A DNA stretch of 64,000 bases from Persicaria tinctoria. Its lineage: Eukaryota > Streptophyta > Magnoliopsida > Caryophyllales > Polygonaceae. Of the stretch, positions 11,258 to 21,634 are shown piece after piece (position 1 is the first letter of the stretch; each line of letters begins with the position of its first letter). The position numbers were made by a program, and so were the translations under genes. The DNA lies in NCBI GenBank assembly GCA_037127255.1, contig JBANSL010000006.1, forward strand, positions 88,147,107 to 88,211,106, written 5' to 3'. The notes under the pieces were generated by a model, which saw nothing but the letters and a program-made list of their open reading frames with translations, did not search any database and was not told where the DNA came from.

Positions 11258-11352
11258 GCAAGAAAGATATAAGAAGGGGGGAAACCGAGATGGTTTGTCC
11301 ATGATAAAGACGGGACAGGATATCGCTACATTGGTGGATACTGGGAAGCCAG
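11258..11352 (+). pseudogene. Captured exon of an oxysterol-binding-protein-related protein (ORP)
   Basis: After a TATACAG acceptor the frame reads ARKI, a stop, EGG, then KPRWFVHDKDGTGYRYIGGY and WEA, closing at an AG/GTAGCC junction. The RWF ... YIGGYWEAR pattern matches the conserved C-terminal end of the OSBP/ORP sterol- and PI4P-transfer domain, where it follows the last helix. The in-frame TAA early in the exon means it cannot encode the original protein. It lies about 30 bp upstream of the FANCM-like exon inside the same CACTA. Assignment rests on motif recall, not on a search. Confidence 0.6.
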
Positions 11353-11382
11353 GTAGCCAGGTAAAGGGGTATATTGTCCCAA

Positions 11383-12416
11383 CATATTTGGTCTGTTTGG
11401 TTATCGACGAGGCTCATCGTGCAACGGGAAACTATTCATACGGTGTTGCAGTTCAGAGGTTGGATTCCTATCCGTCGTCTATATTCATTACCCTTTCTAT
11501 CATGTCTTTTGATTATTAGTAATTTGTATTCATGCTGTTTGTTTGCAGTTAATGGATGTTCCTGTGTAACTTAGAATACTGGCACTAACTGCCACCCCTG
11601 GATGTAAGTTTTTCCATCCAATTTTTTTTGGTAGATTTTCCTGATCTTGCTTTGACAAAAGCATGGTTTCCAGCAAAGCAGCAGCCAGCAGGCTATCCAG
11701 AAATTCATTGATAACTTACAGATATCAACACTAGAATATAGAATTGACAGTGATCCAGATGTCTCTCCATATGTCCACAACAGGAAGTTAGAGTTGATTG
11801 AGGTATTGGTATCTTCATCAAAGACAGTTTCTGTGTCACATTACAATCTATTTAACTTGGAATTTGTAGGTTTCAAATTCCAATGGGACTGGATGCTCTA
11901 GAGATAAATAATTTACTCATGGATATTATACATTTAAAGCCTTAAAGGTATCTCAACTTTCTTCAATGGGGGTGCTGCCCAATAGAGACTTCCAGACGGT
12001 TTGTTAATATTCTTTTGTTTCTTTATTTACTTTGTGGTGCTTTATATTAATATGTTTTTACCTTCTGCTATTTTGTAATAAATATTTCATCTGTGAGGAA
12101 CAGGCAATGAGGTATCTATTAAACTATCACATGTTAGGAATTTTCTTTTATTCTCCAATTACAGCAGCTCTCTGCATAAAACTGACTGGCAATTATTTTT
12201 ATATTTTTTCACAGCTGAGCCCATGCGATTTACTGACTTCAAGGAATAAGTTTCGTCAAGCTCCACTTCCAAATCTTACCCTTGTAAAGTGTGGAGAGGT
12301 TGAAGGGTGTTTTAATGTGCTTATCTGCTTATCTCACTCTATCATATACGTAAACTGCTCTCAAGATATGGGATCAGGCCAGCTTACGAGATGCTTGAAG
12401 AAAAGTTAAAACAATG
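11383..12416 (+). pseudogene. FANCM-like: Captured FANCM-type DNA helicase exons
   Basis: FANCM is an SF2 DNA helicase/translocase that limits meiotic crossovers and processes stalled forks. Exon pieces with preserved splice sites follow the order of the plant gene. At 11383-11455 is motif II, CLVIDEAHRATGNYSY, with DEAH at 11406-11417. At 11549-11603 is motif III, LALTATPG, with a TAA stop upstream of it. 11674-11802 encodes ISTLEYRIDSDPDVSPYVHN after a 7-bp duplication that shifts the frame. About 11877-11998 encodes GLDALEINN and GVLPNRDFQT. 12215-12416 encodes RNKFRQAPLPN and, in a shifted frame, GIRPAYEMLEEKLKQ. N-terminal motifs I and Ia and the C-terminal half are absent. With stops and frameshifts it is a non-functional fragment carried by the transposon. 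Confidence 0.85.
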
Positions 12417-14883
12417 GTAAGTAGACTTGTACTTCTCATTTGGAAAATTTCTTGTTATCTTTAAGTTTTTCGTGTCACATAGATGAGTTAGTAATATCTT
12501 AAACAATCTTACCTCAATCTAATGTCATCCTTAAAATTGAGAATGAAATCGATTAGTACTTGCTGCCTTGGCAATTTGGCATTCTTGATATATTTGTCCT
12601 TAAAAGAGTTGAGCTATTAGAGGATACAAGACATGATCTAAGGAACTGATTGAGATAATGTGTGAGACATTTCCTCTCTAACAATTCCACCTAGAAATTG
12701 TTGTTTGCTTGAGCAGCGCGTTCATAATTGATAGTTGTTGGAAAATTCCTTAATATTCATTCTAATATCCCTCCATAGGCTGCAAGTGGAATGTCTTCTA
12801 TAAGCGTAATATTGGATAAGACGTATCCTAATCTCCTGTCATGCATGAAGTTATAGAAGGCTACATCTGTGTCCCTTAGTCTTCATATTTATCCATAGAG
12901 GGGCATAAGATAAAACAAAGTTAAAAGCAATAATGCAGGACCTTGATATTTGTCCATAGAAAGTTATAAGGGAAAATGAATTTATTACCAATGATTTCAT
13001 CTCAAACTAATCCCATCTCAAAGCCAGGTAGCCAGGTAAATGGGTATCTTACCTTATTGACAAAGCATGTGAATGGGGCAAACATGTTAGACTCTATGGA
13101 ACTTTGTGGTCACTTCTTGATCATTTCCTGGTTCATTCGATTGCTTGTAATGTACTCCGTGTTGAGCTATTTTTTCCCCTATTTATCTGTTACTTCTTGA
13201 AACTTATTTCATCTACAAATCTGATAGGATTAGCAGCACACTGGGTTCAGTTTAATAATGACTTATGGTAATATTTATGACTGCCTGGGATTCTCTTCCA
13301 CTAGTCTTACTCGTAGTACATCCATGTCTTTGTTATGCTACTTTTTGTTTTATGTTGTATTAATATTACTTTTTTTGGTTACATCATTCAGGTTGATGTA
13401 CAAGAGATTGTGTGAAGAAAGAGCATAAGCTTCGTTCATCTGATCCTCATACTACTTTACCTCCTTCAGGTTTCTTGTGCTCTTTACACTATGCTTTTAC
13501 TTGATCAGTTCTACTTATCAGAATTTCAAACTGGCCAATGAAAAGGACTACAAGTAGAAAAGGGATTGGGTAGACAATAATTTACTAAAGAAGAAAGAAA
13601 AACTAAGATATCAATGCATGGTTCTAAAATTTTGCTTTAGTAATATCGTTATTCAATTCGTAAAATGCTTGCCATTTTTTTTCATTGATTTATTTTAATA
13701 TTTTTTCTTTATGCAGGCAAGTTTGGATATATACCATGCACATTTCAGAACAGTCCGTGAGGTAGGATGTCTGAATTCTTTTGTATGTTGAATTTTCATC
13801 ACTTCTGTCATATGAATTTTCAGCTTTTTCTCATTCGACACCTCATGAATTGCCATCCCTGTTATTTGCTTAGAAAAATATTGCTTAATTAGATAAATGA
13901 CTACCATGGCTAGTACACGTATCTTCTAGTTCTTAGCTTGTTAGTTAGTCAGATTATCTTCTTTTATAACATTCTTATACAAAATCCCTTTTTCTTTTGC
14001 CACATACTCTCGGTTTGTACACAGGTCATGAGTGCACAAAGTTGTGGACCAATTGAGTTACTAAGTAACATTAGTTTTACTAAGAGAAAAAGGAATGACA
14101 GTAGACTTCAAGTTTGGTTTGATTCCTCCCACATTAGCCTCTGCATTTTAAGGTTGGGTATGATCATGAGAAACACTGATATTCTGATTTTTGTTTCATC
14201 TATAGATAGATTAAGTCTACAATTGTCCAATCCAATAACATTTACAATTTCAATATATTAGAACTGAATTTCATATTGATTATTTTTCTGGGTGAAACTT
14301 TGCAGATAAACGAGTACGATCACAATGAAGAGCAGTAGGGGTAAGAGAATAGCTAAGGAGAAGAAGTTTTGAAGGTTGTAGATGACAAGTTAGCTTAATA
14401 AAATCTCTTCACATGTTGATGAAGTTCTCTGAAATGTGATGCTTAGTGTTTGTTTCTTCATGATCTTAGATATGGAATGGTCTTAATGTTCTAGTATATG
14501 AGTTTGTTTCTCCTTAAGAACTGGTTATTTATATTCAAATGTGTAAAGAGTTCACAAGAATATTATAGTGATATGTGAATCCTTAAATATTTTTTTTCAG
14601 AAAGATTGGCCAATGGTTCCACTGCCCCAAAGCAAGATAAACAGTGAAAAAGGTCAACATAGTGGAGATTTATTTGGTAAACATAGTGTGGACTGTGGAG
14701 ATAGAACTATTGGAAAAGTTCAACGATTTCTTTTATCTTATTCGAATTGGCTTATATGTATTGTGGTCAATATGATCCCAAGGATACTAATTGTCTATAT
14801 TCAAGGGTTACATTTGTACCATTCTCTTTTTTCACAGCAGCATCGTGCAATATGCAAAAATAAAGCTTTTATTTTAAATTAAA
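12417..14883 (+). other. CACTA-1 interior, intron-like DNA and small unassigned exon candidates
   Basis: Mostly AT-rich, intron-like DNA. A possible exon around 13034-13144 reads SYLIDKACEWGKHVRLYGTL, directly after a 26-bp sequence that also occurs at the ORP/FANCM junction (11346-11371). Further candidates with splice-like borders lie near 13390-13470, 13717-13760 and 14568-14760. I recognise none of them. No transposase motif is seen. Confidence 0.5.
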
Positions 14884-15211
14884 AAGGGGACTTTTTAGCC
14901 CGGATCTTAAATTCTCCGGGCTATGAAGTCTATTTTTTTTTGTAGTCATGATGGATCAAATAACCCGGATCTCATTAAAATCCGGGCTATATTGTATACC
15001 AAATAACCCGGATATAGATCAGATCCGGGCTCTAAAAGCCTTTTAAAATTTTGAAGAAAAATCTGGCATACTCTAATAACCCGGGCGTTCCTTTTAGGGT
15101 CCGGGCTCTATACCTATTATCACACCACTCTGATGCCCGGACCCTATTTGCCTTATATCCGGGCTATATTAACTAAAATGTCCGGGTTAAAATGTGATTT
15201 TTGTACTAGTG
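14884..15211. repeat. Right subterminal repeat region of CACTA-1
   Basis: At least a dozen CCGGGCTAT / ATAACCCGGAT / TCCGGGTTA motifs in both orientations mirror the left end. It terminates in TTTTTGTACTAGTG. Confidence 0.85.
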
Positions 15212-16199
15212 AATGTTCTAGTGCTTAGTACAGTTGTTAATACATATATCTTGAATGCCTGCAAATGAAATATTTTGTACAGTTGCATTATAGATCATGA
15301 AGTATTCCAATTAATGCACATGTGTTTGATAAAAGTTGCACAAACACTGTCTTCCCTCTTGGAGATTGAATCCAAGAATAGCTTGCAATGCAGGATATAG
15401 AAAGTGAGATTGAACCCACAAAAACCCCATATATAGGCTTGCTCTGTCCATAACAACTCCTCCCACTTTTAGAGATAAGTCTTCACTTTTAGAGATACGT
15501 CTTTGAAGAGTTAAAAGTAGGTGGACTCACATGGCATTTTTCCTCTTGCCCTTTAATTTAACACCTCGCTTTGTTTTATTTATTAGTGTTCAGAAAAATT
15601 TTCGCATTTCCTATGAGGATACTCACTTCACTGATGTTTACAACTTAATCACTCACGAAGCAGATTTCATTGATGAATTTAGTTTCACAAACCAAAAACA
15701 TTTGATTGATAAGCACGATATCATCCTTGATTGTTATGTTTGTTTTCAATTAAGTCTATTAGCTCAAACGGAGAGCAATGTGTGATTACACATGATGTGG
15801 GTTCGAATCCCAAATAGGCTCCAAAACTAAAAGGTGAAAATTTTAATATTGGCATGATTGTATTTTGAATTTGCACGATTGTATTTTATAATTGCACGAT
15901 TGTATTTTATAATTGCACAATTTTAACATTATTATTCTTGCACCACCATTTTATTATTTATACACCATCATTAGAGCTAATGCTAGAGTTGATGCAAATA
16001 GACTTGATATCCAATCTGAGTCTATTAATATTAGTTCGTGTATGTACTTTATATTTTTACCTCACGAATAAATAAAAATTTATTTATTTATTTATAATTT
16101 TATTCATGCACTTTATTATCCTATACATGCACTTTATTATTTTATATTGGCACTTTCAAATCTATTTGTTTCAGAAATTTGATTTTTTTGGAAATCTTA
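15212..16199. other. AT-rich spacer
   Basis: No coding signature. A short imperfect tandem (about 20 bp, ATTGCACGATTGTATTTT-like) occurs at about 15855-15920 and TTTATTTA runs near 16080. It contains the tRNA-like sequence listed separately. Confidence 0.6.
15753..15823 (+). tRNA. tRNA-like sequence, probable tRNA pseudogene or SINE head
   Basis: AGTCTAT (15753-15759) can pair over all seven positions with ATAGGCT (15814-15820), counting one G-T pair. A 4-bp D stem (GCTC/GAGC), an anticodon-like stem (ATGTG/CACAT) and a T-arm with GGGTTCGAATCCC follow in order, and C plus CA follows the acceptor. Boxes A and B of an internal Pol III promoter are therefore visible. The anticodon loop seems to be only six bases, the variable region is short and the T stem has a mismatch, so a functional tRNA is unlikely. 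A tRNA-derived SINE or an organelle-derived pseudogene is possible. Confidence 0.4.
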
Positions 16200-17366
16200 A
16201 ATTAACTAGTAGATTCTTTTTAGAATACTATAAGAGTGTGTTTTGAGGATAACTCGTATAAGTGACTAATAAATGTTGAATAAAACATTATGTTAACTCG
16301 TAAATTCTTATTAGAATAATATAAGAGTGTGTTTTGTGGAAAACTCATATAAGTGACTTATAAATGCTTAATAAAATATTATATTAACTAGGAAATTGTT
16401 ATTAGAATACTATAAGAGTGTGTTTTATGGAAAACTTATATAAGTGACTTATAAATGTTGAATAAAACATTAAATTAACTAGTAAATTCTTTTTAAAATA
16501 CTATAAGAGTGTGTTTTGAGGATAACTCATATAAGTGAGTAATAAATGTTGAATAAAACATTATATTAACTCGTAAATTCTTATTAGAATACTATAAGAG
16601 TGTGTTTTGTGGAAAACGCATATAACCGACTTATAAAAGTTGAATAAAACATTAAATTAACTAGTAAATTTTTATTAGAATACTATAAGAGTGTGTTTTG
16701 TGGAAAACTCATATAAGTGACTTATAAATGCTTAATAAAACATTATATTAACTAGTAAATTCTTATTAGAATACTACAAGAGTGTGTTTTGTGGAAAACT
16801 CATATAAGTGACTTATAAATGTTGAATAAAACATTAAATTAACTAGTAAATTTTTATTAGAATACTATAAGAGTGTGTTTTGTGGAAAACTCATATAACT
16901 GACTTATAAATGTTGAATAAAATATTATATTAACTAGTAAATTCTTATTAGAATACTACAAGAGTGTGTTTTGTGGAAAACTCATATAAGTGACGAATAA
17001 ATGTTGAATAAAACCTTATATTAACTAGTAAATTCTTATTAGAATACTATAAGCGTGTGTTTGGTGGAAAACTCATATAAGTGACTTATAAATGTTGAAT
17101 GAAATGATATATTAACTAGTAAATTCTTATTAGAATACTATAAGAGTTTGTTTTGTGAAAAACTCATATAAGTGACTTATAAATGGTGAATAAAACATTA
17201 AATTAACTAGTAAATTTTTATTAGAATACTATAAGAGTGTGTTTTGTGGAAAACTCGTATAACTGACTTATAAATGTTGATTAAAACATTATATTAACTA
17301 GTAAATTCTTATTTAAATACTATAAGAGTGTGTTTTGTGGAAAACTCATATAAGTGACTAATAAAT
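16200..17366. repeat. 91-bp tandem satellite array, about 13 copies
   Basis: Each unit begins ATTAACTAGTAAATTCTTAT and contains AGAATACTATAAGAGTGTG, GTGGAAAACTCATATAAG and TAAATGTTGAATAAAAC. Unit starts recur near 16203, 16294, 16385, 16476 and onward. Units differ by a few substitutions. The last unit is cut after ATAAAT at 17366 by element C and continues in phase at 59091. No direct-repeat/spacer alternation is present, so this is not a CRISPR array. Confidence 0.95.
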
Positions 17367-18087
17367 TGTAACGACATGGGATTATGATTCCCAAGTTACG
17401 TTTTGAGGGATGAAACCCCTCGTTGGGATCTTGCGCCCCGATTACAAGTTGAAGGTTTCAAATCGAAGATGTGTAGTTTAAAGTGGGATTTCGCACCCAA
17501 ATCTGGAAGGTCCGTTGGAGACCCCGGGGTAAACCCCTTTACCTGTCCTAAATCTACAACGCGGGAAATCCTTTATCATGCAAATGACATAAGTTCTGAA
17601 AGTGATACAACCAGTGCCACGGCAGAGCCGGGTCAAAACAGAGTGTAATTACGGAGAAATCCCAAAAGCGTGAATCTGGTGAAGTCAGGTTTCAAACACT
17701 CACTCTGCGCCATATGAATAGACCCCGTCATAACCGCACAGAATCAAGCAGTGTATCGGGTACCTGAAACTATACCACCAAGTCAGGCCAAGAGTCCGCC
17801 CGGGGGTCTTCTGACCGCGCTGAGGACATATAATACGCATATACCTAGAATAAAGTATGCCTCCATGCAGTACTGAAATAAAAACCACACTATCATGCTC
17901 CTAATTCATATGCGCATAATATTGAAGAAGGCCTTAACAAAAAATACCAAGTGGTATATCCCTCTTCTACCACCACCCCCCTTACAGATAGGGTGGAGAC
18001 TGGCCAGTTCGATGCTATAATCATATCAAATCTCATCATCATATCATATCTCATCATCATATCATATCTCATGCCCATCTCGTATCT

Positions 18088-18159
<72 letters not shown>

Positions 18160-20628
18160 CTCGAGGAGGGCAACACCCGATGAAGCTGGGCTGCCCTATG
18201 ACCCTAGCAAGGACTCTAGGACTCACAGATAACGACCGTTCTGTATTCAAACGCATACAGAATAAGGATGCTCATTCGTAAATGCAATTCCTAAGCATGG
18301 TACTACATGACATGCTCTTATGCATATGCAAGACCTACATACTATATGACACATCAGGCAGGAGGTACTGGTTACTGAGTAAGCCCCGGAGGATTTACTT
18401 GGAGAAGCGCGGAATTCAAACAATGATCAGCAATGACAAGCAATCCAACAGATCAGAGATCACCTAGTAATCCCATAAGTAAAATAATAAGTCTAAGTCT
18501 AATTTACACAAAGCACACTAGTCACATATGAAACATATAAGATACACACACACATATGATAACTCAACCCTCTCGTCATTATTAACATTATCATCTCATC
18601 TTCAATTCTCATCTAGTCTCATCATATCTCATAAATTAACATCTTTCTCCTTTCGATCATAACCTCATCCTCATCAGCTCATGACAACCTCCATACCATA
18701 CTTAGCCAATTTCACATATTACCGTTTCACACTCACACTTCGCATACAGATATGTAAATCATCAACATCATAATATATAAGATTTAATATCTTATAGTAA
18801 ATCCCCGTAAGTCATGCTATTAGTCACACATATCAGAACATCATGCTAGCTAGTTAGTCACCGAACAAGTCAGATTCTCAAGTTAGATCCAAATCTGTTT
18901 CCAAAACCAAGTTAGAATCCCGACCCTTGAAAATGTTAGCAAAACTCCCTCTTTCAATTATTTATTAATCATTTCCGACCTTGAAATTCATTTTCCAAAT
19001 TCTCTTCTAAATCGACAAGTCTTAAGAATTGATTTTAAATCTCAATAATGTATAGTATTTTCAATCCCGTTTAATAGAGCACCTTTATAAAATATTTCCG
19101 AAACCCCTAAAATTCAAACCATTTTTATTTAATAAAATCAACCCTTTATGAATCTCCCCAAAATAATATTTTATCTTTTAAATCCTCAAATAATATTATA
19201 ATATATTTTAATTACCGTTAAATAGTTAAATAAATTAATGGATAAATCCGAACCGAACTAAACCCATTTAAACCCAACCGAACCGAACCCGTACTAATTT
19301 TCGAACTCCAAACCGGTTAAATGTTGGAATAATTAACATGAAATTTCAAGGAGGAGGGCCCACATGCAACTCTTCTTCTTCGTTTCAAATGTGATTCCCG
19401 CTGGCTCTGCTCGAGATGGCTCGCCCGCCTCGACGCCACTTCCGGTTCGTCCTCCCGCTCTCGAGCTCACCTGCCACGCTCGACCTCACTTCCAGCTCGC
19501 ATCTCGCGCTCGCTAGCTCGCCCTCGTTGCTCGCTCGCTCAGCCTCGCCTCTCGCGCTCTCAGCCTCTCTCGAGCTCACAGGAGCTCGAGCTCACCCGAT
19601 CGCCCCGCACTCAGCCCTCGCTCACTCCCGACCAATCTAAACATCGAAAGAAGTACGAATTCGAATCGTGGAAAGAAGGAAACGGAGGAAGCTCACGGAG
19701 GTGTTTGCGACTTCGAAGTTCTCGATTGGAGTTCTGGGCGTCGTCGGATACTCGCGATGGCTCATCGGACCTGCGTCAGACCTGGGTGAGTGCTATGGTG
19801 AAGTTCGAGGGTGGTTTCGATCGAAAATGGAAGAGAATTGCTTACCGGAACGTGGCCCACGCTAAACAGGGAAATGACGGTTCGGTGGCTCGTCGGCGGC
19901 GCTGGGGAGCACCTGGATGGCTCTGGTGGTTCCTGGGCACTTGTGGACGTCGAAGGAGGTGCGGAATGGTGCTGATGTTGCTTCATTTCAAGAGGAAAAG
20001 AGGGACGTGGTGGGAGCGACGGTTCAGGGCTCGCGAAAGAAAACAGAGGAGTGAGAGTGGGGGGGGGGGGGAAGCTCGGGGATGCCGGTGGCGCCTCAGT
20101 GGTGGTGATCGATGACGGAGGTGAAGGTGACGATGGTGGTGGACTCGTGGAGTGTTGGCGTGATGGGTGAAGAAGTGCTGGAGATCTTGAGCAAGAGGAA
20201 GAAAGGGGATGAATATTGAAGGAGGGAGGTGATGGAGTGGGAATGACGATGGCGTGAAGTGGAGGCGAGGTGAAGGAGGGCAGGTGAACCGAAGGGGATG
20301 GGTTCGGTTTGCAAGGCATGGGGAGGGAGTGGATGTGGGATTGAGTGTAAAATTGGTTAACCAATACCCGGAAATAATTTCCGAATACGCGAATTCACAT
20401 TCCGAAAATAGTTCTCGAATGTTAGTTTCCCTGAATCCCGCTTTCTTGATCAATTACATTTAAAAAATAAGGATATCGCCATCCGATAATTATTTTAAAT
20501 TGGAAGGAAATTCTTCGTCAAATTTTATATTCCGATCGGAATCCGCTAAACGAGTTTTAAATCCGATTAAAATTCATTTTTATTTTCCTTTTTCCGAAAA
20601 ATTAGGATTTGAAAATCCGAGCCTATCA
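17367..20628 (-). repeat. 3' LTR of element C
   Basis: On the minus strand it starts TGATAGGCTCGG and ends GTCGTTACA. It contains an AT-rich outer part, a GC-rich block (about 19380-20340) and an (AT)n tract. Proline/serine-rich open frames in the GC-rich block (for example 19762-20364 minus) are broken in the other LTR, so they are not credible proteins. Confidence 0.9.
18092..18157. repeat. (AT)33 microsatellite in the element C LTR
   Basis: A pure AT repeat of 66 bp. The matching position in the other LTR (56580-56601) has only 22 bp, so it changed length after insertion. Confidence 0.97.
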
Positions 20629-21634
20629 TCCACCTCTAAAAACAAGCCTCGTCCCCGAGGCTAAAATCATTTTAAAATAGGGGATGAAGTTTGAAATTGG
20701 TGAGTCCAAGGATCATGACATTGATCCCGTAAGCATCTCATAAGTGCCCCTATGAGATCCTCATAGTACCGTTGTCGTGATCGTAATATCCCCAATAGAC
20801 CGTAGCAAGAATGTAATATGGGCCCCTACCACATCCTTACTCCGACTCCTCAGTCATATCATAACTCAAAACATCACAACGTCCTTTTTAAAACACCGTT
20901 CAAAACTTCAAGTTCGGCATTAGTCAAAAACATTTCTAACCTCTCCATTCATCCTACCATCCACCTCTAAAGGTTGATCCCATATTCCCCTCCTAGGTCC
21001 CAAGTCAGAATCAAAGTTTAACAGTTCAATGTCTATCATTTCCATCATCAAACATCATGTATATATACATCGAATAACAATAGCACCTCACGTCTAATAG
21101 CATAGCATAATCACCTCAAGAATAGCCACATATCATTGCATATCTAGTATCGTATCATATATGTTAGAATTTATCACATCATCTCACGGAAGTTACACAC
21201 CATATCAATCAAATAAGCACGTTACATCAATCAGATAAGTACATCATACTCATTCTAACTACCAAGCGTCATCGCATTAGAGGCAAACAACTACTTCCGT
21301 ACAGTAACATTCCATCGAGTCCATGGATAACTATGTTAGTACTAACAGTTCCCTATTGTCAACGGAAATACATCATAGAATTAACATCGTCTATAGCATA
21401 GAATTCGCACCACATTCGGCCCCAAGTAAAGTGTACGCTAGATCACATCCTCAAGAGAACATGCCTATAACTATCAATCATGACAAGACACGACCACTAC
21501 CCATCAGCTCTTGCATTAAGATCAAATTCACCGAGGTCTATCAACCCAAACCACTACTAGTTCTAGACACCATTGCATCCTGCTCACATACAACCTTTCT
21601 AGCCTCATAAATATTCGCAATCAAGGCCGAATAC
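20629..21634 (-). other. Element C internal DNA, 3' end
   Basis: On the minus strand it ends in a purine-rich TTTTTAGAGGTGGA next to the LTR, a weak candidate polypurine tract (about 20629-20642). The rest has no ORF with a family signature. It ends at the AATAC target duplicate (21630-21634) of element B. Confidence 0.6.

Larger units (their letters stand above)
5046..15211 (+). mobile_element. CACTA (En/Spm-like) transposon with captured gene fragments (CACTA-1)
   Basis: The left end is CACTAGTAGAAAAATG and the right end, read inward on the minus strand, is CACTAGTACAAAAATC, a terminal inverted repeat of about 15 bp with one mismatch. The 3-bp direct duplication AAT flanks both ends (5043-5045 and 15212-15214), as expected for CACTA elements. 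Both subterminal regions are packed with CCGGGCTAT / ATAACCCGGAT motifs in both orientations. No transposase (TNPA or TNPD) is recognisable, so the element is non-autonomous. Without the nested chromovirus (5697-11023, plus one duplicated CCTCT) it is about 4.8 kb. Its interior contains FANCM-like and ORP-like exon pieces, so it is a gene-capturing (Pack-CACTA type) element. Confidence 0.88.

Noticed and set aside
16200..17366. Possible CRISPR-like array
   Set aside because: Contiguous 91-bp tandem units without unique spacers, in a plant genome.
19762..20453. Proline/serine-rich ORFs of up to 200 aa in the element C LTR
   Set aside because: Low complexity, overlapping on several frames, and interrupted in the other LTR copy.
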